Origin: Deltaproteobacteria bacterium UBA7527 | GTDB lineage: Bacteria > Desulfobacterota > Syntrophorhabdia > Syntrophorhabdales > Syntrophorhabdaceae | Direction of reading: 5' to 3' | Assembly (NCBI GenBank): GCA_002478225.1 | Contig: DLMV01000062.1 | Span: forward strand, 1-14,815 | Length of the DNA stretch: 14,815 nucleotides | Part shown: one piece after another, positions 5,625-12,302 of the stretch | Numbering within the stretch: position 1 is the first letter of the stretch | Layout: the number at the start of each line of letters is the position of its first letter | Program-made: the position numbers and the translations under genes | Notes under the pieces: model-generated | What the model was told of the DNA's origin: nothing | What the model saw: only the letters and a program-made list of their open reading frames with translations | Database searches by the model: none

Positions 5625-6108
5625 ATCCGGTGACCACCTGAATGCTTTATACCACAATTAATGTCGCCGTCGAATAAATAAAAACAGTATAACCCTAAGC
5701 CAGCATCTTTATCCCTATGCTGTCTGAATGCGCAATATAGGCCCGTAGACTGCTGGCCTGTTGCCACATTCAATCGTACTATGAGCAGCAAGGAACTTTG
5801 CGGCTCCTATGCAGTTCGCCGGGAACCGTTTCGCGAATCGCGACTTCGAGCACGGTTGGTCGCCACCCGTTCCATTCTTCCACGGGTACCCGGCAGGAAG
5901 AACGTTCCGTAGGACAACCTGCGTTGTCTGAGTGCGAAGCACGAGTTCGCGGGTTGAGTGAATTGCGAGTCTTAGTGGGTAACCGCGCGCAGTGGGGCAG
6001 TGAGCGAAACAGTGTTCCTGCGAAAACAATATTTAGGCAACAGGCCATTGAATGGAAGCGAATCGGAGGGGATACGCAGAACCCTCTATTATCTTTGGTG
6101 ATTTTCTA
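5625..6108. other. gene-free region holding an inverted-repeat element
   Basis: No credible gene. Most of it is the 294-bp element at 5754-6047. The overlapping open frames on both strands, up to 104 codons, lack ribosome sites and recognisable domains, and look like chance frames in a GC-rich non-coding sequence. Confidence 0.65.
5754..6047. mobile_element. possible MITE-like element with 12-bp inverted ends
   Basis: TGGCCTGTTGCC at 5754-5765 and GGCAACAGGCCA at 6036-6047 are exact reverse complements 294 bp apart end to end. The interior is GC-rich, includes palindromic pieces such as TTCGCGAATCGCGA, and encodes no transposase. Ends of this form resemble insertion-sequence termini, so a non-autonomous element is one reading. 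I see no clear target-site duplication, and a large structured RNA is the alternative. Confidence 0.45.
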
Positions 6109-6137
6109 TTGACAACAGCCGCATTATATCATATAAG
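6109..6137 (+). promoter_or_regulatory. sigma70 promoter of tRNA-Met
   Basis: TTGACA at 6109-6114 (perfect -35), a 17-nt spacer, then TATAAG at 6132-6137 (five of six to consensus). Transcription would start about 6144, two bases before the mature tRNA. Confidence 0.85.
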
Positions 6138-6145
6138 AACAACGC

Positions 6146-6219
6146 GGCGGTGTAGCTCAGATGGTTAGAGCATGCGGCTCATATCCGCAGTGTCCGGGGT
6201 TCAATTCCCTGCACCGCCA
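6146..6219 (+). tRNA. tRNA-Met (CAU)
   Basis: Full cloverleaf of 74 nt: acceptor stem GGCGGTG/CACCGCC, D-arm GCTC...GAGC, anticodon stem TGCGG/CCGCA with loop CTCATAT (anticodon CAU), T-arm CGGGG-TTCAATT-CCCTG, discriminator A. CCA is not encoded. The acceptor has a paired first base, so it is not the initiator. A CAU anticodon could also be modified to lysidine and read AUA as Ile; elongator Met is the more likely call. A run of six T follows directly and may end transcription. Confidence 0.9.
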
Positions 6220-6276
6220 TTTTTTATTTATAACCTTCAGGCAAATAAAAAGAACTCAAAATACAGAGGTGTCCTC

Positions 6277-6834
6277 ATGAACAAAAGAACGATCACGGTC
6301 ATTACGGTATCCATACTATTTATCATAACGGTCCTTCTTCCCGGCCACACATCGGCTGCCGAGAGAAAAACCCCCCGGTCTGCTCCAATCAGAGAAACCG
6401 CTATCAACGATTCCAATGTCCAGGGCCTTGCGAAGAAGGTAGACGAAGCGCTCAAAAAGAACGACTTTGTAGGCACACTCGGCCCTTCGCTCAAAATAAA
6501 CGATTTTGCAAAAGACGTGCTGTCCTCTGTAAAGACTGTCCGCGCCTATTATGAAAAGGCAATCAACGATCCGGCTACACCGCAAAATGAAAAAGAGAAT
6601 ATTTTGCTGAAATTAAGAAGGCTCGAAGACGTAGAAAAGAGATATAACAGCATCTACGAAACATCTACCTTCAATCTCGGTTATATCTATGCCAAAAGAG
6701 GCGACGCTGAGAGGGGGAGAAAATACCTGTCTGAATACATAAAGATCACCCCTTTTTCCGTAAAAAAAGATTCTCAGTGGATGAAGGCAAAGACCCTCCT
6801 TCTTGAGCTCTATGGCTTAGAAGGCGAATTCTAA
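6277..6834 (+). CDS. exported TPR-like protein, unknown
   Basis: The 185-residue product begins with a basic n-region and hydrophobic core (MNKRTITVITVSILFIITVLL), with a likely signal-peptidase site near TSAA, residues 25-28, giving a periplasmic protein, or a membrane anchor if uncleaved. The rest is helical and charged. Residues about 131-162 (FNLGYIYAKRGDAERGRKYLSEYIKITPF) resemble one tetratricopeptide repeat, with a preceding helix pair at 82-125. The ATG at 6277 is chosen because AGAGGTG lies just upstream and the signal peptide begins there; a longer frame runs back into the tRNA. It is one base from the next gene and likely co-transcribed with it. The function is unknown; protein-protein contact is suggested only by the TPR-like part. 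Confidence 0.75.
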   Translation: MNKRTITVITVSILFIITVLLPGHTSAAERKTPRSAPIRETAINDSNVQGLAKKVDEALKKNDFVGTLGPSLKINDFAKDVLSSVKTVRAYYEKAINDPATPQNEKENILLKLRRLEDVEKRYNSIYETSTFNLGYIYAKRGDAERGRKYLSEYIKITPFSVKKDSQWMKAKTLLLELYGLEGEF

Positions 6835-6835
6835 G

Positions 6836-7717
6836 GTGGAAGGCATACGGAACGTCGCCGAGGAGATCATTGCAAAGCTCGGCTTAACCTCTTCTGTAAA
6901 GAGCCTCTTTATTGAAAAGACCGATTCTCCCTGGCAGGAAAAGGCGCTCATAAAAAGAAAAAAATGGCATCTTGACGTGAAGATCATCATCTGGGATGAC
7001 GATGCCTTTTTATATGGAAGGATCTACCGTCTCTTCCTGTACATTCAGGACGTCCTGAATCCGGCATTTCAGTATGATCCAAAGATAACGCCTGACGAAA
7101 ACAACGAACCCGGCGTGCGGGACCGCTACAATCAGATATGGAGCCTTTATGTGGACAGCAGAATGGAGCGGCTCGGCATCGAAAACTTCTACGACCGCGT
7201 ACTCAGGAGAAATCTCTTCATAGACATGTCGAAAGAACTTCCCTGGGAAGATGCGGACAAAATCTTTCAGACATTATGGAAAAAAGAAACATACACCTAT
7301 CCTGAGATCGTTGACCATGCCGCACATTTCAGTATGCTTGAGGGTCGATCAAGGCAGGCATCGGTCGAGGTCGATATTAAAAGGTGCGCAAAAGAACCCT
7401 ACGTAAAGAATCACCTGGAACGGATATCATCAAAAACATTCCGGGATACGATCAACGAGCTCTTGAGCTTCACGGCGTATAACTGCAAAGACGCATACAT
7501 AGAATCGTCATACTACGGCATCTCTTTCCTTTACCAGAGAAGGGTCTTCATCGAGATCATACCTTCGTGGGAGAATCATCTCTTCATCACGATGCTCGAT
7601 CCGGAAACGAACAGGTATGAAACTTATGTCTGCACGGAGGGTTCTGACATCTCGACGATCCAGAAGACCATAAAGGAAGAATACGACAAGATGCTGCTCT
7701 ACGGGAAGCAACCGTAA
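6836..7717 (+). CDS. conserved-looking cytoplasmic protein, unknown
   Basis: I do not recognise this 293-residue protein. It starts with GTG one base after the preceding stop codon; AAGG lies further upstream than ideal, so it is probably translated by reinitiation. There is no signal peptide or membrane segment. The sequence is rich in aromatic and acidic residues, with notable segments WDDDAFLYGRIYRLFLYIQDVLNP (55-78) and EIVDHAAHFSMLEG (158-171). The C-terminal third (SYYGISFLYQRRVFIEIIPSWENHLFITMLD) looks like a beta-sheet. Codon use is similar to its neighbours, so it looks like a true gene of the host. Its role may be linked to that of the exported TPR-like protein it follows. Confidence 0.75.
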   Translation: MEGIRNVAEEIIAKLGLTSSVKSLFIEKTDSPWQEKALIKRKKWHLDVKIIIWDDDAFLYGRIYRLFLYIQDVLNPAFQYDPKITPDENNEPGVRDRYNQIWSLYVDSRMERLGIENFYDRVLRRNLFIDMSKELPWEDADKIFQTLWKKETYTYPEIVDHAAHFSMLEGRSRQASVEVDIKRCAKEPYVKNHLERISSKTFRDTINELLSFTAYNCKDAYIESSYYGISFLYQRRVFIEIIPSWENHLFITMLDPETNRYETYVCTEGSDISTIQKTIKEEYDKMLLYGKQP

Positions 7718-7742
7718 ACGATCAAACACGAATGAAAGCCTT

Positions 7743-7835
7743 AAGGCGTCAGGCGTTAGGCGAGAAAGGCAACAAAAAAAAGAAGAAATATGAGCGGTTT
7801 TTCTCCCCTCACGCCTCACGACTTACGCCTCACGG
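7743..7835. repeat. paired heptad arrays forming an intergenic hairpin
   Basis: Left arm: AAGGCGT, CAGGCGT, TAGGCGA (7743-7763). Right arm: CTCACGC, CTCACGA, CTTACGC, CTCACGG (7808-7835). The arms are roughly complementary (about 17 of 22 positions) around an A-rich loop. The element lies between two convergent genes and could work as a bidirectional terminator. The perfect palindrome GCCTTAAGGC at 7738-7747 abuts it. Confidence 0.75.
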
Positions 7836-7845
7836 GTATTTCGCG

Positions 7846-8559
7846 CTATGAGCCGGTCGTTCTCCTCAGCCTCTGCAATGCCAACCCGAAGGAATATTCG
7901 TAAAGGTGGAGTCCTTTGCTGACGGCGGTGATAGTGCCGTCCTCAACGCCTATCTCATGGCACATGTATTCCTTGAGAAGCTGTATGGCCGCGAGATTCG
8001 ACGGGAACCCCGCCCAGAGGTCCCAGCTCCTGAAGTAGAGCACGAAATGCAGCCTGTTGTTCATAAGCCGCGTATCGATGAGCCGCAGGCATGGCGGGTC
8101 TTCGAGGGCTATATCCTGGGGCATGCCCACTTCCATGATGGCCTGGTTCGTCCCGTACTTGCCTTCCTTGTAGATCCTGACCACCTCCATGACCGGGTTG
8201 ATGCCGATGGCGCATTCCTTTCCTTCTATGCAGACCTTGGGGTTTGTGAGCCTTTCCCCGTATGTATAGAGCTCGTTCTCAGCCTTCTTGTCCGTCATCA
8301 GGTACTGGAGGTACTCCTCGACGTATTCCATTGATGTAGGCGCCGGGATGCCCAGCTCAGAGGGTATGTCCGGGATGAGCGGCTGCGTGCCGGGATGCTT
8401 GATATTGACCATGACAAGGTCAAATTCCCTTCTCTTCTGGCCCTCAAAGGAGCCTCTGTCGATGACATACTCATGCACCCCATCATCTTCAAAGATCCGG
8501 TAGATGCACTGGAACCATGCATCGGGGAGATCTCTCGCTTCAATGTATACGGGCTTCAT
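7846..8559 (-). CDS. thyA: thymidylate synthase, archaeal-type ThyA-like
   Basis: A 237-residue protein of the thymidylate synthase fold: methylates dUMP to dTMP using methylene-tetrahydrofolate or a related carrier. Visible are YTYGERL (ThyA-like), the catalytic Cys in DPPCLRLID, the dUMP-binding segment RSWDLWAGFPSNLAA (ThyA: RSxDxxxGxPxNxA), and HLYEYSF matching the HLY motif that binds the nucleotide. Divergence from E. coli ThyA and the short length fit the methanogen-type branch, which also occurs in some anaerobic bacteria. The ATG at 8559 is chosen for AGGAGG seven bases upstream; an earlier ATG at 8625 lacks one. The last codons and the stop codon lie in a repeat word shared with 11997-12025, so the C-terminal tail (RRTTGS) may be repeat-derived. 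Confidence 0.85.
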   Translation of the reverse strand: MKPVYIEARDLPDAWFQCIYRIFEDDGVHEYVIDRGSFEGQKRREFDLVMVNIKHPGTQPLIPDIPSELGIPAPTSMEYVEEYLQYLMTDKKAENELYTYGERLTNPKVCIEGKECAIGINPVMEVVRIYKEGKYGTNQAIMEVGMPQDIALEDPPCLRLIDTRLMNNRLHFVLYFRSWDLWAGFPSNLAAIQLLKEYMCHEIGVEDGTITAVSKGLHLYEYSFGLALQRLRRTTGS

Positions 8560-8611
8560 TCTTCCTCCTGGCCGGACTCGCTCCGCGCAGCGTAAGATAT
8601 TATCAAAAAAT

Positions 8612-8641
8612 TTGAAAAACAGCACTAAAAAGTATTATGAT
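8612..8641 (+). promoter_or_regulatory. possible promoter of the 8662-10926 operon
   Basis: TTGAAA at 8612-8617 and TATGAT at 8636-8641 with an 18-nt spacer, in the AT-rich gap between the divergent thyA and the hydrolase gene. The predicted start lies near 8648, with ribosome site AGGAGG at 8651-8656. Confidence 0.5.
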
Positions 8642-8661
8642 TATCACGCCAGGAGGCTCAT

Positions 8662-9306
8662 ATGTTTGTAAAGCAGATGCAGGTTGGCGGTTTTGCTGTC
8701 TTCGCGTATATCGTGGCATGCAAGGTCACTAAGGACGCCCTTGTTATCGACCCTGCGGCGGAATGCGAAAGGATCATGAAGGAGGCTGCAGACAGAGGGT
8801 ACACCATCAAATACATCGTCAATACACACTGCCATGTAGATCATATCATGGGCAACAAAAGGATGAAAGACCTTACCGGTGCAGAGATCATCATCCACGA
8901 GAAAGAGGCCTACAGCCTCGTCCATCAGTCAGCGTATTCGTTCAGCATGTTCGGTGGGGAGCCGTCGCCGCCCGCCAATATAACCGTCAAGGACGGGGAT
9001 TATATCAATATCGGGGAAACATCTCTCCAGGTGATCCATACACCGGGGCATTCACCGGGCAGCATTTCGCTCTACCACAAAGGCATGGTGTTCACCGGGG
9101 ACACGCTTTTTGTAGGCGGCGTCGGAAGGACCGATCTCGACGGCGGATCCTGGGAGGTCCTTCTCTCCTCTGTGAGAAACAAGCTCTTTGTCCTTCCTGA
9201 CGATACGGTCGTTGCGCCGGGGCATAATTACGGCGATACGCCGCGAAGCACTATTGGGCATGAAAAAGCATATAATCCCTATGTGGGACAGCGGGGCGGT
9301 TATTAA
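8662..9306 (+). CDS. glyoxalase II-like MBL-fold hydrolase
   Basis: A 214-residue metallo-beta-lactamase-fold hydrolase close to the compact glyoxalase II-like (YcbL-type) proteins. Motifs: HCHVDH at 56-61, H130 in HTPGHSPGS, D147 in FTGDTLF, GRTDLDGGSW at 155-164, and H188 in APGHNYGDTP. It lacks the long C-terminal substrate-binding domain of classical glyoxalase II (about 250 residues), so thioester substrates other than lactoyl-glutathione are possible. Soluble and cytoplasmic. The start has a very good AGGAGG. Its end overlaps the likely start of the patatin gene by 26 bp, so the two are co-translated in one operon. The exact substrate is unknown. Confidence 0.88.
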   Translation: MFVKQMQVGGFAVFAYIVACKVTKDALVIDPAAECERIMKEAADRGYTIKYIVNTHCHVDHIMGNKRMKDLTGAEIIIHEKEAYSLVHQSAYSFSMFGGEPSPPANITVKDGDYINIGETSLQVIHTPGHSPGSISLYHKGMVFTGDTLFVGGVGRTDLDGGSWEVLLSSVRNKLFVLPDDTVVAPGHNYGDTPRSTIGHEKAYNPYVGQRGGY

Positions 9307-10162
9307 AAGACTTTTCATCGCCATCTTCAGTTGCCTTCTCTTTCTCTGCGCATGTCAGACAACACCGCCTGCCGCGCTGATCAAGAAGATTGAGCCTAAG
9401 GTCGCCCTTGTCCTCGGAGGCGGCTCTGCAAAGGGATTTGCCCACGTCGGCGTCATCAGGGTCCTTGAACAGGAAAAGATACCGATACACATGATCATAG
9501 GCACCAGCGCAGGCAGCCTCATCGGCGGCATCTACGCCTCGAACCCGGACAGCTTCCAGCTCGAATGGTCGGCCTACAAGATAGACAAAAATGACATCGT
9601 AGACATCTCAATAGTCTATTCAAAGATCGGCCCGGTCCAGGGGGCGAAGCTCGAGGCATTCGTTGAGCAGACAGTAAAGTCAAAGAAGATAGAGGACACG
9701 AAAATACCTTTTTATCCCATTGCAACAGACCTATATACCGGCGAGACTGTCATACTCGAAAAGGGCTCCCTGGCGAAGGCCGTACGGGCGTCCTCCGCGA
9801 TCCCCGGCATATTCGTGCCTGTCGTATTCGGGAACAGAACCCTTGTAGACGGCGGGGTGACCAACAATATTGCATGCGATGTCGCAAGAAATAAAGGCGC
9901 CAACATCGTTATTGCCGTCAACCTCCAGAAAGATGTAAAGGACACCGATATCACTACGGTCTTTGATATCATCGGGCAATCCTTCAATATCATGATGCAC
10001 GAGAACAGTAAGACAAAGCTCCGGTATGCCGATGTGGTCATCGAGCCTGACACAAAAGGGGTCTCGCTTTTTGACTTTACCCAGAAAAAGAGGCTGATCG
10101 AAGAAGGGATGAATGCAGCGAGAAAGGCGATCCCCAGGATAAAAGAGCTGATCGCACAGTAA
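9281..10162 (+). CDS. patatin-like phospholipase, predicted lipoprotein
   Basis: A 293-residue protein of the patatin/RssA-like family of lipid acyl hydrolases. A hydrophobic segment (KRLFIAIFSCLLFLCAC) ends in a lipobox L22-C23-A24-C25, so C25 is probably lipidated and the enzyme faces the periplasm. The oxyanion loop GGGSAKG is at 47-53, the nucleophile is S76 in GTSAG, and the dyad Asp is D190 in LVDGG. All catalytic residues are present. The start is uncertain: ATG 9281 gives a typical lipoprotein signal, ATG 9260 adds seven residues, and neither has a clear ribosome site, consistent with coupling to the overlapping upstream hydrolase. It may turn over membrane phospholipids. Confidence 0.85.
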   Translation: MWDSGAVIKRLFIAIFSCLLFLCACQTTPPAALIKKIEPKVALVLGGGSAKGFAHVGVIRVLEQEKIPIHMIIGTSAGSLIGGIYASNPDSFQLEWSAYKIDKNDIVDISIVYSKIGPVQGAKLEAFVEQTVKSKKIEDTKIPFYPIATDLYTGETVILEKGSLAKAVRASSAIPGIFVPVVFGNRTLVDGGVTNNIACDVARNKGANIVIAVNLQKDVKDTDITTVFDIIGQSFNIMMHENSKTKLRYADVVIEPDTKGVSLFDFTQKKRLIEEGMNAARKAIPRIKELIAQ

Positions 10163-10176
10163 GGCTCAGCATAAAC

Positions 10177-10926
10177 ATGATATTCTTCGTAAAAAAACTG
10201 ATCACGCACTGTCTCCTTCCTCCCGGAATATTTATTATCCTCCTTTTGATCGCCTTTGTTTTCCTGAAGAGGAGGCTCAGATTCGCTGCCCTTCTTTTCG
10301 CCCTCTTTATTTATGTACTGAGCATAGGGCCGACGAAAGATCTTCTGCTCGTGCCCCTGGAAGACAGCTTTCCTGTCCCCGCCGTTGAAAGAGTAAAGAC
10401 GGGCGACGTATACGTTGTCCTCGGCGGAGGGATCTACGACAATACCCCTGATATGGATGGGAAAGGAACCTTAAGCGGCGACGCCCTTCCACGCGTCCTC
10501 GCAGCCTATAAGCTTTACAGGATCTCCAGAAAGCCCGTCATGCTTTCAGGAGGAAGGATATTCGGCAGGGTCGCCGAGGTGGAGATCGCAAAGCGCACAT
10601 TGCTTTCGCTTGGCGTAAGCGAACAGGACATCATCACCGAATCGAAAAGCATGGACACTTATGAGAACGCCATGTTCGTTAAGGAGCTCTGCGATGCACA
10701 CAAGATAAAGAGGATCGTCCTCATAACGAGCGCCTATCATATGAAGAGGTCCCATCTGCTCTTCAGCAAACACTTCCAGGATATCATTCCCTGTCCCGCC
10801 GGATACATAACGTCAAGGACCAAATACGATGCGCTGAGCTTCCTGCCCAGCGCCGCGGCCCTTGCAGACCTATCCCTTGCGATGAAGGAATATATGGGGA
10901 TAGCCTTTTACAGGATCAGACCCTGA
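10177..10926 (+). CDS. YdcF/ElyC/SanA-like DUF218 membrane protein
   Basis: A 249-residue inner-membrane protein with two N-terminal membrane segments (about 13-30 and 36-52) and a DUF218 domain from about 76. Family motifs are VVLGGG at 80-85, LSGG at 123-126, ESKSMDTYENA at 155-165 and ITSAYHMKRS at 183-192. E. coli ElyC and SanA, of the same family, affect peptidoglycan and envelope-carrier metabolism; the biochemical activity is not settled. The gene follows the patatin gene by 14 bp, the third member of the apparent operon. Its last 11 bp overlap the end of the convergent epmA, so no terminator fits between them. Confidence 0.85.
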   Translation: MIFFVKKLITHCLLPPGIFIILLLIAFVFLKRRLRFAALLFALFIYVLSIGPTKDLLLVPLEDSFPVPAVERVKTGDVYVVLGGGIYDNTPDMDGKGTLSGDALPRVLAAYKLYRISRKPVMLSGGRIFGRVAEVEIAKRTLLSLGVSEQDIITESKSMDTYENAMFVKELCDAHKIKRIVLITSAYHMKRSHLLFSKHFQDIIPCPAGYITSRTKYDALSFLPSAAALADLSLAMKEYMGIAFYRIRP

Positions 10927-11884
10927 ACCTGTTCACCACAACGTCATCGATCCTTGTCTTCCCGAGAAGCGCCATCAGGAGCCTGTCGACGCCAACGGAG
11001 ACGCCAGTATACGGGCCATCCAGACTTTCAAGGATGTCGACAAACTCCTCGTCAACGGGGAAGACATCTTTACCGAGCCTCGCTCGTTCTTGATTATCAG
11101 CGAGGAAGCGCGCCCTCTGCTCCTGGCTGTCCAGCAGTTCGGTGTACCCGTTCGCTATCTCCAAACCATTGATGTACAGCTCAAAACGCTCTACCTTCAT
11201 GGGGTTGTCTTCCTTCTGTCGCGCCATTGTCGAGATGGATCGGGGCCAATCGATGATAAAATACGGCGCGTCGCTTTGCATCGCCGGCTCTATGTCCTGG
11301 ATAAAGAGCTTGAAGAAGAGGCTGTTCCAGTCGTCACGGCCGTCAATGCCTGAGAAACCCTTCTTCTGTAAAGCCCGAAAGAGGCCATCCCTGTCGAGCA
11401 CAAAGGGATCGACGCCGGTCTTCCCGATAAAGAGCGACTCAAGATCATAGACAGCAAAAGGCCCTGCGAAGCGTGTCTGTCCGCTATCCAACAGCCTGCC
11501 GGCAACGAACATCACCAGCGCCTCCACTTCCTGCATCATGTCGAGGTAGGAGCCCTTGCGATACCACTCCAGCATGGTGAACTCTATGCTGTGGACCTCG
11601 TCGAGCTCTTCCACCCTGTATACCTTGCAGACCTGGAAAATCTTTCCGCTCCCTGCTGCGAGGAGTTTTTTCATGCCCATCTCGGGTGATGTGTGGAGAT
11701 TCCAGGGACCGCTCTTTTCAATAAAAACAGTGAGCGGGTCGATCTGCGGATCTGGCGGTGCCGTCCTTATGAGGTTTGCCGTTTCTACTTCTATATATCC
11801 GAGACCATAAAAATATTCCCTTATAGCTTTTAAAAGCTCATGACGCATCTTCAGTGTGCCCTGTATCGCCTTGTCTTCGACCAT
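10916..11884 (-). CDS. epmA: EF-P beta-lysylation enzyme (EpmA/PoxA/GenX)
   Basis: A 322-residue class II lysyl-tRNA-synthetase-like protein lacking the N-terminal anticodon-binding domain, the normal form of EpmA. It activates (R)-beta-lysine with ATP and attaches it to a lysine of elongation factor P, which helps ribosomes pass polyproline. Class II motif 2 is seen in KIFQVCKVYRVEEL...HSIEFTMLEWYR (81-109). An active-site segment ELYINGLEIANGYTEL lies in the C-terminal half, and motif 3 is GVSVGVDRLLMALLGK near the end. AAGGAAAGAGG lies just before the ATG. Neither efp nor epmB (the lysine 2,3-aminomutase) is in the window, so the partners must be elsewhere. Confidence 0.92.
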   Translation of the reverse strand: MVEDKAIQGTLKMRHELLKAIREYFYGLGYIEVETANLIRTAPPDPQIDPLTVFIEKSGPWNLHTSPEMGMKKLLAAGSGKIFQVCKVYRVEELDEVHSIEFTMLEWYRKGSYLDMMQEVEALVMFVAGRLLDSGQTRFAGPFAVYDLESLFIGKTGVDPFVLDRDGLFRALQKKGFSGIDGRDDWNSLFFKLFIQDIEPAMQSDAPYFIIDWPRSISTMARQKEDNPMKVERFELYINGLEIANGYTELLDSQEQRARFLADNQERARLGKDVFPVDEEFVDILESLDGPYTGVSVGVDRLLMALLGKTRIDDVVVNRFRV

Positions 11885-11924
11885 CCTCTTTCCTTCAATG
11901 AGCCGTCAGCTTACTGTTGATATT

Positions 11925-11959
11925 GTAAAAGGTAAAAGGTTAAAAGTAAAAGGTTTTGG
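11925..11959. repeat. heptad array, GTAAAAG words
   Basis: Five in-phase units: GTAAAAG, GTAAAAG, GTTAAAA, GTAAAAG, GTTTTGG. Read one base earlier they are AGGTAAA-type words, close to the GGTAAGA/GGTAATA units at 40-123. The block lies 41 bp upstream of epmA. Confidence 0.85.
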
Positions 11960-11967
11960 TTCATCTC

Positions 11968-12017
11968 CTCACGCCTTACGACTTACGGGTGTTCTGCTAT
12001 GAGCCATGAACCATGAG
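11968..12017. repeat. two heptad blocks (CTTACGA and CCATGAG words)
   Basis: CTCACGC, CTTACGA, CTTACGG at 11968-11988, then CTATGAG, CCATGAA, CCATGAG at 11997-12017, followed by CCGGTTCTCC. The same order, with fewer CATGAG units, is found at 7808-7862: CTCACG words, then CTATGAG, then CCGGTCGTTCTCC. Confidence 0.85.
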
Positions 12018-12031
12018 CCGGTTCTCCTTTA

Positions 12032-12060
12032 TTGCTTTTTGGGGCGCAAAAAAGTATACT
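12032..12060 (+). promoter_or_regulatory. sigma70 promoter of tRNA-Ser
   Basis: TTGCTT at 12032-12037, a 17-nt spacer, and TATACT at 12055-12060. Transcription would begin near 12067, just before the tRNA. Confidence 0.75.
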
Positions 12061-12069
12061 TTGCCACAC

Positions 12070-12164
12070 GGAGAGGTGACCGAGTAGGCCGAAGGTGCTC
12101 GCCTGCTAAGCGAGTGTACGTGCTAAAACGCGTACCCAGGGTTCAAATCCCTGCCTCTCCGCCA
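12070..12164 (+). tRNA. tRNA-Ser (GCU)
   Basis: A class II tRNA with a long variable arm. Acceptor GGAGAGG pairs with CCTCTCC (12154-12160), and the discriminator G is followed by an encoded CCA. The anticodon stem is CTCGC/GCGAG with loop CTGCTAA, anticodon GCU, reading AGU and AGC. The variable arm forms TGTACGTG...ACGCGTAC-like pairing, and the T-arm is CAGGG-TTCAAAT-CCCTG. CCA is encoded here but not in the tRNA-Met at 6146. Confidence 0.95.
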
Positions 12165-12171
12165 TGATCTC

Positions 12172-12230
12172 GCACCTCGTCCCTCGCTCCTTGTTTCTTG
12201 CAATGGTACCTGTAAGTATCGAGTATCCAC
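12172..12230. repeat. heptad arrays between tRNA-Ser and carB
   Basis: GCACCTC, GTCCCTC, GCTCCTT, GTTTCTT at 12172-12199, then a short gap, then AGTATCG/AGTATCC-type words at 12216-12229. This mirrors the block order at 205-325. Confidence 0.8.
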
Positions 12231-12241
12231 ATTTAAAACTC

Positions 12242-12270
12242 TTGACCCCGGCATCTCATTTTGATAGGAT
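12242..12270 (+). promoter_or_regulatory. sigma70 promoter of carB
   Basis: TTGACC at 12242-12247, a 17-nt spacer, and TAGGAT at 12265-12270. The predicted start is near 12277, about 26 bp before the ATG, with ribosome site GGAAGGTG in between. It implies carB is transcribed on its own here, without carA. Confidence 0.65.
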
Positions 12271-12302
12271 GCCTAAGCAAATCTTTTCGGAAGGTGTGGG
12301 GA

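Noticed and set aside
5715..6112. Overlapping open frames on both strands, up to 104 codons
   Set aside because: No ribosome sites, no recognisable domain, and they lie within the inverted-repeat element.
6146..6219. tRNA-Ile2 (lysidine-modified CAU)
   Set aside because: Possible, but the distinguishing bases cannot be judged by eye; elongator Met is the simpler call.
6172..6276. Upstream extension of the TPR-like gene into the tRNA
   Set aside because: It would begin inside tRNA-Met; the ATG at 6277 has a ribosome site and a signal peptide.
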